Part shown: piece after piece, positions 34,386 to 45,018 of the stretch
Layout of the letters: every line of letters begins with the position of its first letter
Position numbering within the stretch: the first letter of the stretch is position 1
Assembly: GCF_009806555.1 (NCBI RefSeq)
Contig: NZ_VUOK01000034.1
Span: forward strand, 1 to 64,000
Reading direction: 5' to 3'
Length of the DNA: 64,000 nucleotides
From: Methylobacterium sp. 2A
Lineage (GTDB): Bacteria > Pseudomonadota > Alphaproteobacteria > Rhizobiales > Beijerinckiaceae
Translations under genes and position numbers: made by a program
The notes under the pieces: model-generated
Databases searched by the model: none
The model's input: only the letters and a program-made list of their open reading frames with translations
Told to the model about the DNA's origin: nothing

Positions 34386-36977
34386 TCACCGCACCGACGC
34401 GATGCCGTCCGCCGTGGTGGCCGTGCCGACGTTCTGACGCAGGTCCGCTTCGCCCAGCGTCTTCAGCTCGACCCGGAGCAGCACCGTCTGGTTGCGCTCG
34501 CGCACGCCCGTCGCGGTGGCGATCGGCGAATTGATGTAGTTCAGCGAGACCGTGGTGCACTCGTCCTGATAGCCGCCGCCGAAGCTCGCCCCCGAGAGGT
34601 AGAACCGGCCCGGGTTCTGATAGATCGGCACCGTGCCCACCGGGTTCGCCAGGTAGCTGGTCAGCGCATCCTGATAGGTGTTGCGCACGTCGAGGAAGTG
34701 CGTGAGGTCGACCAGCAGCGAGCCCGTCACGAACCAGTTCGGCGTGATGTTGTAGGTCGCGGTGGCGGTGATGCCCTCGCGGTAGTGGCTGTAGCCCAGT
34801 AGCGGCTGCGCCTCGTAGTAGGAGTAGAAGGCCGAGAGCGTCAGCGGCAGGAAGGGGGCGAACCGGGCCGTCGCGCCCGTCTCCAGGCGGGCGACGTGGA
34901 AGTCGGACTGGTTGAACCGCGCCCGCGTGATGAAGGTGATGTTCTGGTTCGGCGAGACCTGGAACCGGCCGACGAAATCCGAGCGCCGCGTCTCCAGGCC
35001 GGAATCGAGGCCGACATCCGCGATGTCGCCGCGGCGGAACGAGTTCACGCCCGCGAGCTGGATCGACTCGCCGAACAGCACGTTCGCGTACCAGCCCGAC
35101 GGCGTTACCACGGAGTACTGGCCGCCGAGATTGGTGCGCACGCCGCCCTCGACGCGGTCGTAGCCCGAGAACTTGTCCCACTCGAACAGCGACGTGTCGT
35201 CGAAGACGAGGCTCTGCGCATCCTCGTTGGGCAGGCGCCCGATCCGTGTCTCGGAGGGGCGCGCGATGATCTGGCCGATCGGCTCCAGGGTGTGGACGCC
35301 GAGCGCGCCGAAATTGGCGACGAACGGGTAGCGGTAGTCGAGGCCGATCGCCGGCATCACCCGACCGGCCAGGCCCTGATCGACATGGGCGATCTGCGGG
35401 ACGAGGTCGTTCTGGTAGCCCGAGAAGCTCGTGCTGTGGAAGAACGCGTCGGTGCGCAGATACGCGAAGGGCGTGAACTTCTGGCCCATGTCGTCGATGA
35501 AGCTGCGCCGCCAGGACAGCTCCGCGGAGGCGCGGGTGTTGTTGCCGGCGAGCCCCTGGATCGCGCAGGTGCCACGCTGGAACACCGTGCAGGTCTGGTA
35601 GAGTGGGAAGCTGACGCCGTTGACGCTCGGCGAGAACAGGTAGCTCGCGGTGCGTGGCAGGCCCTGGAACTGCGTCGTATCGCGGTTCAGGCTGGTGATG
35701 TTGGCCTGGAAGCGCACCTCGCCGCCGATCTCGGCGGGGCCGTTGATGCGCTTGTCGTAATCGATCACCGGCGCGACGATCGGCTGCTGCTTCTGCCAGT
35801 CGAAGCTCGACAGGCCCTTGAAGTAATAGGCCCGCGCCTCGAACCACGAGCGGTCGCCCTGGCCGATCAGATAGGCGGTGGAGGTCGCCTCACGGAAATA
35901 ATCCGTGGTGATGTTCTGGTTGCGGATCCGGTAATTGTCGAGGAACCACTTGTCGGTGACGCCGACGAGGTCCCAGCCGGTCCGCCAGCGCGGGTTGATG
36001 TAGAACCGGCCTTCGGATTCGACCGAGCCGCGGAAGTCGCGCTCGCCCGCGCCGAGCGGGCTCGGCAGGAAGGCCGAGGGCGTGGTCTGGGAGATGCCGG
36101 ACAGGCGCAGGTTGTAGAAGCCGTTGTCGATCCGCTGACGGAACTCGCCCTGCGCCAGCAGGCCCTGGCGGCTCAGCACGGTCGGCGTCAGGGTCAGGTC
36201 GTAGTTCGGCGCGAGGTCCACGAAGTAGGGGAGCGACACGCCGGTGCCGAGCGCGGTCGTGCTGACGAAGCGCGGCGTCAGGAAGCCGGTCTTGCGCTTC
36301 ACCGTGGGGTCGGGCGCCTCGAAATACGGCAGGTAGGCCACCGGGATCCCGGCGAGCTCAAGCGTCGAGTCGTCGAAATAGACCGTGTGGGTCTGGCTAT
36401 CGTGGATGATCTTCTTCGCCTTGATCTGCCAGAGCGGCGGCGTCTCGGGGTGGTCCTTGCAGGGCTCGCAGGCGGTGTAGCTGCCGGACTCGAAGCTCGT
36501 CTGCTCGCCGTTCAGGCGCTCGGCCCGGGGCGCCGAGAAGCGGGTGCGCACGGTCTCGAACTTGCGCTGCACGGTCTGCTGGCCGCGGAAGGCGTCGACG
36601 AAACCGGTCTTGAAGTCGTCGGTGAGCTCCATGCGCTCGCCGGTCACGACACCGCCATCGGCCTCGGTCAGGCGGACATTGCCCTCGGCGAAGACGCGGC
36701 CGGTGTTCCGGTCGTAGCGCACGCGGTCGGCCTGCAGCGTCCGGGGGCCGTAATGCAGCTCGGCATTGCCGCGCGCGGTCACGGTGCTGTGGTCGTTGTC
36801 GTAGATCAGCTCGTCGGCCTCGACGAGCAGCTTGTCGCCCGGCTTGCCGGCCCGGAGTTCGGGCAGGCCCTGGGCATGCGCCGCCAGCCCACCCGCCAGC
36901 GGCGCGGCAAGCGCCAGCACGGCCAGGAGGCCCGCCTTCCGCAGGATGTCGGCGACCTTACGCAACGCGTGTCCCAA
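34386..36977 (-). CDS. lptD: LPS assembly outer-membrane protein LptD
   Basis: 863-aa beta-barrel that inserts lipopolysaccharide into the outer leaflet with LptE. Signal peptide at residues about 15-35 (GLLAVLALAAPLAGGLAAHA). The periplasmic OstA/LptA-like domain has LLVEADELIYDNDHSTVTAR and NAELHYGPRTLQADRV. The DSQTHTVYFDDSTLELAGIP and PYFEAPDPTVKRKTGFLTP region leads into the long barrel. Cys at about 173 and 176 (TACEPCKDH) and further cysteines in the barrel at TCTVFQRGTC could form the disulfides needed for function. Cotranscribed with lptG. Confidence 0.95.
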   Translation of the reverse strand: MGHALRKVADILRKAGLLAVLALAAPLAGGLAAHAQGLPELRAGKPGDKLLVEADELIYDNDHSTVTARGNAELHYGPRTLQADRVRYDRNTGRVFAEGNVRLTEADGGVVTGERMELTDDFKTGFVDAFRGQQTVQRKFETVRTRFSAPRAERLNGEQTSFESGSYTACEPCKDHPETPPLWQIKAKKIIHDSQTHTVYFDDSTLELAGIPVAYLPYFEAPDPTVKRKTGFLTPRFVSTTALGTGVSLPYFVDLAPNYDLTLTPTVLSRQGLLAQGEFRQRIDNGFYNLRLSGISQTTPSAFLPSPLGAGERDFRGSVESEGRFYINPRWRTGWDLVGVTDKWFLDNYRIRNQNITTDYFREATSTAYLIGQGDRSWFEARAYYFKGLSSFDWQKQQPIVAPVIDYDKRINGPAEIGGEVRFQANITSLNRDTTQFQGLPRTASYLFSPSVNGVSFPLYQTCTVFQRGTCAIQGLAGNNTRASAELSWRRSFIDDMGQKFTPFAYLRTDAFFHSTSFSGYQNDLVPQIAHVDQGLAGRVMPAIGLDYRYPFVANFGALGVHTLEPIGQIIARPSETRIGRLPNEDAQSLVFDDTSLFEWDKFSGYDRVEGGVRTNLGGQYSVVTPSGWYANVLFGESIQLAGVNSFRRGDIADVGLDSGLETRRSDFVGRFQVSPNQNITFITRARFNQSDFHVARLETGATARFAPFLPLTLSAFYSYYEAQPLLGYSHYREGITATATYNITPNWFVTGSLLVDLTHFLDVRNTYQDALTSYLANPVGTVPIYQNPGRFYLSGASFGGGYQDECTTVSLNYINSPIATATGVRERNQTVLLRVELKTLGEADLRQNVGTATTADGIASVR

Positions 36978-37042
36978 CCCCTGTGACGTTGACCGTCACC
37001 AACTCCACCACCCGTCTCCCTGCCCGCGAGGGTTCGCAGGCG

Positions 37043-38131
37043 TCAGCCGTCTTCCTGGTACAGAAGCGTGAGCGTACCGAGAAGACTGCCTACCACGGCG
37101 GGGAACCAGGCCGCCACCGGTGCGGCCACGAGTCCGGACGCTCCGAGCCCCTCCATGACCTGGCGGATCACGTAGAGGGCGAAGCCGGCCGCGACCCCAC
37201 CGAGGACGAGTTTGCCGACGCCACCAAAGCGGAAGAACCGTAAGGAAACGGTTGCGGCGACGATCACCATCGCAACGAAGAGGAGCGGTCTCGCCCACAG
37301 GATATCGTACTGGAGGCGGTATCGGGTGGCGTCCAACCCGGCCCGCTCGGTCCGCGCGATCGTTGTGGGAAGTTGCCAGAAAGGCACAGATTCCGGGGGC
37401 GTGAAGCGCTGCCGGACCTGCCCGGGGTCGAGGTTCGAGGCGATCAGGTAGGTGTCGAACGACTCAGGCGGTGCGTCCGGTGTGAGAACGCGCACATCGG
37501 AGAGTTCCCAGTAGCCGTCGTGGAGCGTGGCGCGGGCGGCGACCAGCTGGTCCACGAACTTGCCCGCGTCGTCGAAGGCGAAGACCGAGACGCCCGAGAG
37601 GGTCGTGGTCCCCTCGATCGCGGTCTCGGCGCGCAGGATCGCCTCGCCGTCGATGCCCTTCTGGCGGATCCAGAGGTCCTTGCCGGAGCTGGCCTTGGTG
37701 GCCTTGGCGAAGATCTTGGCCTCGATCTCGGTCGAGCGCTGCTTCAGCAGCGCCGAGACCGGGTTGTAGACCCCGACCGCCAGGGCGCCCAGCGCCAGGG
37801 CCACGAAGATCCCGGGCTGCAGGAACTGCCAGGCCGAGATGCCGGCCGCGCGGGCCACCACCAGCTCCAGCTTGCGCGAGAGCTGGAGCAGGGTCGCCAT
37901 CGAGCCGAACAGCACCGCGAAGGGCAGTACGCCCTCCGCCACCGCGGGGGTGCGATAGAGCGAGAGCTGCGCCATCAGCCCTGTGGAGGCCCCCTGGCTC
38001 TCGCCGGCGCGGCGCAGCAGCTCCACGAAGTCCAGGGTGTAGACCAGCGCGAAGACGGTGACGAAGACGCCCAGCACCGTGCGGGCGAAGCGGGCGGCGA
38101 AGTACCGCCCCAGGGTCGGTCCGATGAACAT
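37043..38131 (-). CDS. lptG: LPS export permease LptG
   Basis: 362-aa inner-membrane subunit of the LptB2FG exporter. Six membrane helices expected: an N-terminal set (LGVFVTVFALVYTLDFVELL), a periplasmic jellyroll of about 150 residues (ASSGKDLWIRQKGIDGEAIL onward), and C-terminal helices ending LGTLTLLYQEDG. The YRLQYDILWARPLLFVAMVI segment is typical. It follows lptF by 7 bases. Confidence 0.94.
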   Translation of the reverse strand: MFIGPTLGRYFAARFARTVLGVFVTVFALVYTLDFVELLRRAGESQGASTGLMAQLSLYRTPAVAEGVLPFAVLFGSMATLLQLSRKLELVVARAAGISAWQFLQPGIFVALALGALAVGVYNPVSALLKQRSTEIEAKIFAKATKASSGKDLWIRQKGIDGEAILRAETAIEGTTTLSGVSVFAFDDAGKFVDQLVAARATLHDGYWELSDVRVLTPDAPPESFDTYLIASNLDPGQVRQRFTPPESVPFWQLPTTIARTERAGLDATRYRLQYDILWARPLLFVAMVIVAATVSLRFFRFGGVGKLVLGGVAAGFALYVIRQVMEGLGASGLVAAPVAAWFPAVVGSLLGTLTLLYQEDG

Positions 38132-38138
38132 GGCCGCG

Positions 38139-39299
38139 TCAGGCCGCCGGGGCGAGGCGACGGCCGGGCAGGAGGCTCCGCAGCCCCCGCGCCACGGCGC
38201 CGTTGAAGGCCCGCACCTTCGGCCCCCAGAAGATCAGCAGGCAGGACAGTCCGATGGCCAGAAGCGGCACGCCGTAGACCGCCGCCACCGCGGCCTGGCT
38301 GCGCGCGGCCGCGCTCACCGCCGCGAAGCCCGCGATGCGCAGGGCCACCACGGCGAGGATCGCCCCCGCGACGGCGAGCCCGCGCCCCTGGCGGGTGGTG
38401 CGGGGGTCGCCCAAAGCCGCGAAGGCGATGAAGGCGAGCGCCAGCGGGTACAGGCAGGCGGAGAGCCGGTCGTGCAATTCGGCCCGGAAGCGGCCCTTCT
38501 GCAACTTGTAGTAGCCCTCGCTCGTATCGGGGAACAGGAGCTGCGTCGTCGAGCGCTCGCGCGGCTTGTAGATCGTGTCGGAATCCGGTGGCGCGAAGGC
38601 TGCGAGGTCGATCGTGTAGCGCTCGAAGGTCAGGATCGAGGAATCCCGGGAGTCCTTCTGCTGCTGGTGGACGCTGCCGTTCTCCAGGATCAGGTAGCTC
38701 TGCCCGTCGATATCGACGGCGTTGCCCCGGTCGGCGAGGTAGACCTTGGTCTTGCCGGCCTCCCGCCGGTCCTGGATGAACAGGCCCTTGAGGGTGCCGC
38801 CCGGTCCGCGCTCGCGGAAATGGAAGGTGATGCCGTTGTCGAGCTGAGTGAACTGCCCCTCCTTGACGACATTGGCGATGAAGTCGCCGCGCACCCGGGT
38901 GATGACGTCGCGCAGCTCCTGGAAGCTCGCCGGCATCACCACCACCACGAGGAACCCCACCAGAAAGCTGACGATCACCGCGAGCCTGCGGAACGGGCGC
39001 AGCAAGGCCCGCGGCGGCATGCCGGCCGCCGACATCACGATCAGCTCGGAATCGCCGTTGAGCTTGTTGAGGGCGTAGATCGTCCCGATGAACAGGGCCA
39101 CCGGGGCGATCACCACGATCAGGGTCGGCAGCGACAATCCCGTGACGAACAGGAAGACGAGCAGCGTCTGCCCCTTCGCGGTCACGAGGTCGAGTTCGCG
39201 CAGGGCCTGCGTCAGCCAGATGGTGCCGGTCAGCCCGATCAGACACGCCAGGGTGGCGCCGAGGGCGATCCGGAAGATGTAGCGCTCGATCTGCCTCAT
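38139..39299 (-). CDS. lptF: LPS export permease LptF
   Basis: 386-aa partner of LptG. Starts [20 protein letters not shown]. Helices flank a periplasmic jellyroll ([20 protein letters not shown]). [20 protein letters not shown] and [18 protein letters not shown] form the final helices. The ATG at 39299 is the natural start; upstream extension overlaps the intergenic region towards pepA, transcribed divergently, the usual alphaproteobacterial arrangement. Confidence 0.94.
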   Translation of the reverse strand: MRQIERYIFRIALGATLACLIGLTGTIWLTQALRELDLVTAKGQTLLVFLFVTGLSLPTLIVVIAPVALFIGTIYALNKLNGDSELIVMSAAGMPPRALLRPFRRLAVIVSFLVGFLVVVVMPASFQELRDVITRVRGDFIANVVKEGQFTQLDNGITFHFRERGPGGTLKGLFIQDRREAGKTKVYLADRGNAVDIDGQSYLILENGSVHQQQKDSRDSSILTFERYTIDLAAFAPPDSDTIYKPRERSTTQLLFPDTSEGYYKLQKGRFRAELHDRLSACLYPLALAFIAFAALGDPRTTRQGRGLAVAGAILAVVALRIAGFAAVSAAARSQAAVAAVYGVPLLAIGLSCLLIFWGPKVRAFNGAVARGLRSLLPGRRLAPAA

Positions 39300-39481
39300 C
39301 GGCCCGGCAGTCCCGCCCGTCCCGTCATGCCCCCGGCGGGGCAGGGACCCGACAAAAGGGGCGATTCCAGGGCTGTCGCGCCGCGTTGCGTTCTCCGCCT
39401 CAGCGGCTACACAGGGCGGATGGCCTGCGCGGCGCGCGGCCTTCGATGTGCGGCTCCGGACAAGCGGGCAGGGCAACGGGT

Positions 39482-40993
39482 ATGGCGGACGGTATCGAGA
39501 TCGGTTTCGGTCCCCTGGAGACGAGCGGGCAGGGCCCCGGTGGATCCGGCGATCTCGTGGTCTTCACGGGCGACGATCTCGCCCTCGGATCGGCGGCCCG
39601 GGACATCCTCGGCGCCTCCGGGGCGGAGCTGGTGGCCCGGGCGGCCGCGTCGGAAAAATTCAAGGGCCGGTCGCTCAGCGCCCTGAGCCTCCCGGCGCCC
39701 GCCGGCGTCGCGGCGGACCGCCTCGTCGTGGTGGGCCTCGGCTCCGACAAGGACCGCGCCAAGATCGACTGGCCGGCGCTCGGCGGCTTCACGGCCAGCA
39801 AGGTCTCGGGCCGCACGGCCCGGGTGGTGCTCGATTGGCCGGGAGCGGTCGTGTCCGCCCGGGAGGCCGGCGAGTTCGCCCTGGGCGCGCGTCTGCGCAG
39901 CTACAGCTTCGACCGCTACAAGACCAAGAAGAAGCCCGACGCCGAGGACAAGGCCGGCACGGCGCTGACCCTGCTGCTCCCCGACCATGCCGCGGCCTCC
40001 CGCGAGGGGGAGGCCGCCCGCACGCTCGCCGACAGCGTGATCCTGGCGCGCAACCTCGTGAACGAGCCGCCGAACGTGCTCTTCCCCGCGGAATTCGCCA
40101 AGCGCGCCTCGGAACTCAGCAAGCTCGGCGTCGAGATCGAGGTGCTGGAGCCGGCGCGGATGCGCGAGCTCGGCATGGGCGCGCTGCTCGCCGTGGCGCA
40201 GGGCTCGGTCCGTGAGCCGCGGGTCGTGATCATGCGCTGGAACGGCGGCCCCGCGGGCGAGGCGCCGGTGGCGCTGATCGGCAAGGGCGTGATCTTCGAT
40301 TCGGGGGGCATCTCCATCAAGCCGGGCGGCGGCATGGAGGACATGAAGGGCGACATGGGCGGCGCGGCCGCCGTGGTCGGGGCGCTCCACGCCCTCGCCT
40401 CGCGCAAGGCGCGCTGCAACGTGGTCGGCGCCATCGGCATCGTCGAGAACATGCCGGATGGCGGCGCCTACCGCCCCTCCGACATCGTGACCTCGCTGTC
40501 GGGCCAGACGATCGAGGTGATCAACACCGACGCCGAGGGCCGCCTCGTGCTGGCCGACGTGATCACCCACGTGATCCGCAGCTTCAAGCCCAAGGCGATG
40601 GTGGACCTCGCCACGCTCACCGGCGCGATCATCGTGGCGCTCGGCCAGGACATCGCCGGGATGTTCTCGAACGACGACACGCTGGCCGGCCACATCCACG
40701 CGGCCGGCGAGGCCACGGGCGAGAAGGTCTGGCGGATGCCGCTGATCCCGGCCTACGACAAGGCGATCGACTCCAAGTTCGCCGACATGAAGAACACCGG
40801 CGGCCGCCATGGCGGCGCGGCGACGGCGGCCTCGTTCATCAAGCGCTACGTCGAGGAGGTGCCGTGGGCGCATCTCGATATCGCGGGCGTGGCGATGTCG
40901 TCGAATGCGAGCGAGATCAACCGCAGCTGGGGCGCCGGCTGGGGCGTGCGCCTCCTCGACCGGCTGATCCGGGACCATTACGAGGCAAAGTAG
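39482..40993 (+). CDS. pepA: Leucyl (cytosol) aminopeptidase
   Basis: 503-aa M17 metallo-aminopeptidase. The family signature [12 protein letters not shown] is present. Metal ligands are in [20 protein letters not shown] and [34 protein letters not shown] and [11 protein letters not shown] are also typical. The ATG at 39482 begins [12 protein letters not shown]; an extension from 39386 is non-homologous. In many relatives the DNA polymerase chi subunit gene follows, but here a palindromic element and an unrelated gene follow. Confidence 0.95.
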   Translation: MADGIEIGFGPLETSGQGPGGSGDLVVFTGDDLALGSAARDILGASGAELVARAAASEKFKGRSLSALSLPAPAGVAADRLVVVGLGSDKDRAKIDWPALGGFTASKVSGRTARVVLDWPGAVVSAREAGEFALGARLRSYSFDRYKTKKKPDAEDKAGTALTLLLPDHAAASREGEAARTLADSVILARNLVNEPPNVLFPAEFAKRASELSKLGVEIEVLEPARMRELGMGALLAVAQGSVREPRVVIMRWNGGPAGEAPVALIGKGVIFDSGGISIKPGGGMEDMKGDMGGAAAVVGALHALASRKARCNVVGAIGIVENMPDGGAYRPSDIVTSLSGQTIEVINTDAEGRLVLADVITHVIRSFKPKAMVDLATLTGAIIVALGQDIAGMFSNDDTLAGHIHAAGEATGEKVWRMPLIPAYDKAIDSKFADMKNTGGRHGGAATAASFIKRYVEEVPWAHLDIAGVAMSSNASEINRSWGAGWGVRLLDRLIRDHYEAK

Positions 40994-41087
40994 GGGCAGG
41001 CGCCCTGGGCATGTCGGCGCGCGGGGCTGGCCTGCGGTCGGGGCGTTTCCGGCTTGAAGGCGGGAGCAGCCGAGGCCGCTTCTTTCC

Positions 41088-41280
41088 CTACCCCTCGGCG
41101 GAGGAGGGCGGCCGCCGAAGGGGGTCGGGGAAGGGGAACCCGGCGTCCGGAGAGGGCGCAACTTTCATGAAGGCCACAGCCTCGTTCCGTACCGTCGCTC
41201 CCCTATCCCGCCTCCTGCTGATGCAGAGGGCACCCATTGGACCACCCTTCCCCGCCGAGGGGGCAGGGAGGGCGCGTAGC
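41088..41280. repeat. Diverged copy of the type 2 palindromic element
   Basis: Within the 355-base gap after pepA, which holds no gene. Arms are degenerate: CCTCGGCGGAGGAGGGCGG near 41093 against CCACCCTTCCCCGCCGAGGG near 41242. The centre (41158-41210) includes TTTCATGAAGG, CCTCGTTC and ACCGTCGCTCCCCTATCCCG. It is close to the corresponding part of the element inside the helicase gene. The loss of arm symmetry suggests an older insertion. Confidence 0.85.
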
Positions 41281-41348
41281 AGATCCGATCTGCCGATCCT
41301 TGACGGTAGAGCATCGCGGGCTGGGCCGGCATCGGGCCGGTGCGCCCG

Positions 41349-42161
41349 ATGAAGCGCCCGCAGCACGCGCGTACACCCACTGCTTCTGCGCGGGAATGGC
41401 GCCGCCCGCCCCGCGGCGCCGCGATTCCGATTCTGGCCATGCTGCTCGCCTTGGGCCTCGTCGCGGCTACCGGCCTCAGCCAGCGCTCGGCCCTGCCGGA
41501 GGCCGTCGAGCCCTTCGTCTACGGCTATTTCGCCAGGCGCTACCCCCTCTTCGCCTTCGCCCTCGTCTACGGGGTTGCCCATCTCGCCCGCGTGGCCGCC
41601 GGGCCGGGGCCGGCCTCCGTGCCACGCCGCATCGCGTTCGGCCTCTCCGGCGCAGTCATCCTGCTCCTGGCCGGGCTCTATCCGACCTTCGGCGGCGTGA
41701 TCCTGCGCGCGGGCTTCGCCACCGGCGGGATGGCGTTCCTGACCCACCAGCCGCTGTGGCTCGCCTATGCGCTCGGCGCCGGCGTGGCGGCCGCCCTGTT
41801 CGGCGGCATCCTCGGCTTGTTCGTCGTCCTGGCGCGTCGTCTGAAGCGGCCGCGGCTCAGGCGGTTCGGCGCGGGGGCGCTCGCCTTCCTGGCCCTCTGG
41901 TTCGGTGCGGCCGTGATCGGCCTGTCCGGTTCTCTCGGGCTCGGCCCCTGGCCGCACCGGGCGCTTTACGCCGACGAAGCCGGCCTCGCCGCCCTCCTGC
42001 TCCTCGTCGCGGCCCTGCCGCATGCCGTCCTGACGACATTCCGCCAGCTTCGTCCGATCCCCGCGGATGCGCCGCCTTGCGGCACGCGCACCGTTCCCGC
42101 ACAGTCGGACCGTCCTGCATTGAGGGACCCGGCCGTCGAGAGTCGGGCCCGGGGGAGGTGA
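41349..42161 (+). CDS. Predicted multi-pass membrane protein, unknown function
   Basis: 270 aa with about six hydrophobic segments: IPILAMLLALGLVAATGL, YPLFAFALVYGVAHLARVAA, IAFGLSGAVILLLAGLYPTF, WLAYALGAGVAAALFGGILG, ALAFLALWFGAAVIGLSGSL and GLAALLLLVAALPHAVLTTF. The tail after them is Arg/Pro-rich and probably cytoplasmic. No family recognised. GTG at 41340 is an alternative start. It ends 4 bases before the acyl-CoA ligase gene, so the two are probably co-transcribed. Confidence 0.65.
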   Translation: MKRPQHARTPTASAREWRRPPRGAAIPILAMLLALGLVAATGLSQRSALPEAVEPFVYGYFARRYPLFAFALVYGVAHLARVAAGPGPASVPRRIAFGLSGAVILLLAGLYPTFGGVILRAGFATGGMAFLTHQPLWLAYALGAGVAAALFGGILGLFVVLARRLKRPRLRRFGAGALAFLALWFGAAVIGLSGSLGLGPWPHRALYADEAGLAALLLLVAALPHAVLTTFRQLRPIPADAPPCGTRTVPAQSDRPALRDPAVESRARGR

Positions 42162-42165
42162 CCCG

Positions 42166-43920
42166 ATGGATCAGGCGAACGTGATCGACCACGGCGCGCG
42201 ACCGGTTCCGTCCGAACGGCAGCCGGATCCGCTGAACAACCAAGCCGCGGCGCATCCATGGCTGGCCTCGTATCCGCCGGGCGTGCCCGCCGAGATCGAT
42301 GTGGCGCGCCTCGGCACCCTGGTCGACCTGTTCGAGACCAGCGCGACCGCCTTTGCCGGCCGGCCGGCGATCCTGTGCTTCGGCTCGACCATGACCTACG
42401 CAACCCTGAGCCAGCAGGCGCGCGACCTCGCGGCCTGGCTCCAGGCGGAGGGGCTGGCCAAGGGCGACCGGGTCGCCGTCATGCTGCCGAACGTGCCGGC
42501 CTACGCGGTGGCGATCTTCGGCGTCCTGCTGGCGGGCGGGACGATCGTGAACACCAACCCGCTCTATACCCCCCGGGAACTCACGCACCAGCTCAACGAT
42601 TCCGGGGCGCGGATCCTGATCGTCCTGGAGAATTTCGGCCCGACGGTCGCGGGAGCGCTGCCGGACATCGCCCTGGACCGCGTCGTCCTGGTCGGACCCG
42701 GCGACGGGCTCGGCCTGAAGGGGCGCGTGATCAATCTCGCCAGCCGGCACGTGCGCAAGGCGGTTCCGCCGTTCCGGCTGCCAGAGGGCCTCGCGGTGCC
42801 GTTCGCCGCCGCGCTGAACCGGGGCCGCGCGCTGCCGCGCGCCAGGGCCAAGGTCGATCCGGAAGATCTCGCCTTCCTGCAATATACGGGCGGCACCACC
42901 GGCATCGCGAAGGCCGCCATGCTGAGCCACCGCAACATCATGGCGAATGTCGAGCAGGCGCAGCTCTGGTTCGGCTCGAAGGATCCGAGCGTCGCGCGCT
43001 GCTGCGTCACGGCCCTGCCACTCTACCACATCTTCGCGCTCACCGCGTGCTTCTTCCAGTTCATGCGCAGCGGCGGTTCCTGCCTCCTGATCCCCAATCC
43101 GCGCGACTGCGACGGCATGGTCAAGACGCTCAGCCGAACGCCCTTCACCCACCTGATGGGCGTGAACACGCTGTTCAACGTGCTGATCAACCACCCGAAG
43201 ATCGGGACGGTCGATTTCTCGAAGCTCGACTTCGTGGTCGGCGGCGGCACGGCGGTGCAGCGGGCGGTGGCCGAGCGCTGGAAGGCGCTCACCGGCAACA
43301 CGATCATCGAAGGCTACGGCCTGTCGGAGACCTCGCCTGTCGTCTGCGTCAACCCGCGGGGGATACGGGAGTTTTCCGGTACGATCGGCTTCCCGCTGCC
43401 CTCGACCGAGGTCTCGATCCGCGACGCTTCCGGCGAGCCGGTCCCGGCCGGCGAGCCGGGGGAGATCTGCGTGCGCGGCCCCCAGGTGATGCGCGGCTAC
43501 TGGAACCGGCCGGACGAGACCGCCCGCGCCATGACGGCGGACGGCTTCTTCCGCACCGGCGACATCGCGATCCGGCTGCCGGACGGCCAGTTCAAGATCG
43601 TCGACCGGATGAAGGACATGATCCTCGTCTCCGGCTTCAACGTCTACCCGAACGAGGTCGAGGACGTGCTCGCCGCCCATCCCGGCGTGCTCGAATGCGC
43701 GGTGGTCGGCGCGCCCAGTCCGGAGACCGGCGAGATGGTGGTGGCGCATGTGGTCCGGAAGGACCCGTCGCTCACGCCCGACACCCTGCGCGCCTACGCG
43801 CGCACGCAGCTCACCGGCTACAAGGTGCCCCGGAACGTGGTCTTCCACGAGACGCTGCCCAAGACCAATGTCGGCAAGGTGCTCCGGCGGATGCTGCGCG
43901 ACGAGATGCCGGAGGCCTGA
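42166..43920 (+). CDS. fadD: Long-chain fatty acid-CoA ligase
   Basis: 584-aa AMP-forming acyl-CoA synthetase that activates fatty acids for degradation or lipid synthesis. The P-loop is LQYTGGTTGIAKAAMLSH, A5 is EGYGLSETSPVV, then TIGFPLPSTEVSI, DGFFRTGDIAIRLPDGQFKI and DRMKDMILVSGFNVYPNEVE. The terminal catalytic lysine is in TNVGKVLRR. The product starts MDQANVIDHG. No other beta-oxidation genes are adjacent. Confidence 0.9.
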   Translation: MDQANVIDHGARPVPSERQPDPLNNQAAAHPWLASYPPGVPAEIDVARLGTLVDLFETSATAFAGRPAILCFGSTMTYATLSQQARDLAAWLQAEGLAKGDRVAVMLPNVPAYAVAIFGVLLAGGTIVNTNPLYTPRELTHQLNDSGARILIVLENFGPTVAGALPDIALDRVVLVGPGDGLGLKGRVINLASRHVRKAVPPFRLPEGLAVPFAAALNRGRALPRARAKVDPEDLAFLQYTGGTTGIAKAAMLSHRNIMANVEQAQLWFGSKDPSVARCCVTALPLYHIFALTACFFQFMRSGGSCLLIPNPRDCDGMVKTLSRTPFTHLMGVNTLFNVLINHPKIGTVDFSKLDFVVGGGTAVQRAVAERWKALTGNTIIEGYGLSETSPVVCVNPRGIREFSGTIGFPLPSTEVSIRDASGEPVPAGEPGEICVRGPQVMRGYWNRPDETARAMTADGFFRTGDIAIRLPDGQFKIVDRMKDMILVSGFNVYPNEVEDVLAAHPGVLECAVVGAPSPETGEMVVAHVVRKDPSLTPDTLRAYARTQLTGYKVPRNVVFHETLPKTNVGKVLRRMLRDEMPEA

Positions 43921-44051
43921 TCCCGGCCCGCGACGCCGGGACGCGTAACCGCCCGGCCGGTCTCGCCGAAAGGTGAGGCTGCGGCGCTTGCAGCCCCGTC
44001 GGCCTTGGCCGATCTGTGAGGTGTCGGCGCGGGAAACCGGAAGAGGCGGCC

Positions 44052-45005
44052 ATGTTGATCAAGCGCAAGCGCGAATGGGAGATCCCGGAACGCCTCGCCA
44101 CCCCGGAGGCCCTGTTCCTGAACCGACGCGCCCTGATCGGCGGCGCGGCCGGGCTCGCGGCCGGCTCGCTCCTCGGTGGCCGGACCGCCCTGGCGGCGCC
44201 GGGCGACGCCTCGCCCTATCCGGCCGTGCGGAACCCCGCCTACACCCTCGACCGGCCGGTCACGCCCGAACGGTTCAGCGGCGACTACAACAACTTCTAC
44301 GAGTTCGGCACGTCCAAGACCGTGCTGCCCGCCGCCAGCGCGCTGAAGACCCAGCCCTGGACCCTGAAGATCGACGGGCTCGTCGAGAAGCCGTTCGAGA
44401 TCGGGGTGGACGACCTGATCCGGACGGTCGGCCTGGAGGAGCGTCTGTACCGGCACCGCTGCGTCGAGGCGTGGTCGATGGCGGTGCCCTGGACCGGTTT
44501 CCCGCTGGCGAAGCTCGTGGCGCTCGCCAAACCGAGTTCGGGGGCGAAGTACATCCGCTTCGAGACCTTCATGGACAAGGCGATGGCGCCGGGTCAGCGC
44601 GCGTTCTACTACCCCTGGCCCTATACCGAGGGCCTGACGCTGGCCGAGGCCGGCAACGACCTCGCCTTCGTGGTGACCGGCGTCTACGGCAAGCCGCTGC
44701 CCAACCAGTTCGGCGCACCGATCCGCATCGCGGTGCCGTGGAAATACGGGTTCAAGTCGGCGAAGTCGCTCGTCAAGGTCTCGTTCACGGCCGACCGGCC
44801 CAAGACCTTCTGGGAGGGGCTACAGGCCTCCGAGTACGGCTTCTGGGCCAACGTGAACCCGGCCGTGCCGCATCCGCGCTGGAGCCAGGCGACCGAGCGG
44901 GTGCTCGGCACCGACCAGCGCGTGCCGACGCTCATCTACAACGGCTATGGCGAGCAGGTCGCGGGGCTCTACAAGGGCCTGGAGGGCGAGCGGCTCTTCG
45001 TGTGA
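44052..45005 (+). CDS. msrP: Periplasmic methionine sulfoxide reductase MsrP
   Basis: 317-aa molybdopterin enzyme of the YedY family that repairs oxidised methionine in periplasmic proteins. A twin-arginine signal (NRRALIGGAAGLAAG, residues 24-38) directs folded export. Cys137 in YRHRCVEAWSMAVPW is the molybdenum ligand. GAKYIRFETFMDKAMAPGQR and GAPIRIAVPWKYGFKSAKSL are family blocks. GGAAGAGG precedes the ATG. The usual haem-binding membrane partner MsrQ is not next to it; the next gene converges. Confidence 0.92.
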   Translation: MLIKRKREWEIPERLATPEALFLNRRALIGGAAGLAAGSLLGGRTALAAPGDASPYPAVRNPAYTLDRPVTPERFSGDYNNFYEFGTSKTVLPAASALKTQPWTLKIDGLVEKPFEIGVDDLIRTVGLEERLYRHRCVEAWSMAVPWTGFPLAKLVALAKPSSGAKYIRFETFMDKAMAPGQRAFYYPWPYTEGLTLAEAGNDLAFVVTGVYGKPLPNQFGAPIRIAVPWKYGFKSAKSLVKVSFTADRPKTFWEGLQASEYGFWANVNPAVPHPRWSQATERVLGTDQRVPTLIYNGYGEQVAGLYKGLEGERLFV

Positions 45006-45018
45006 GCCGCCCGCGCCT

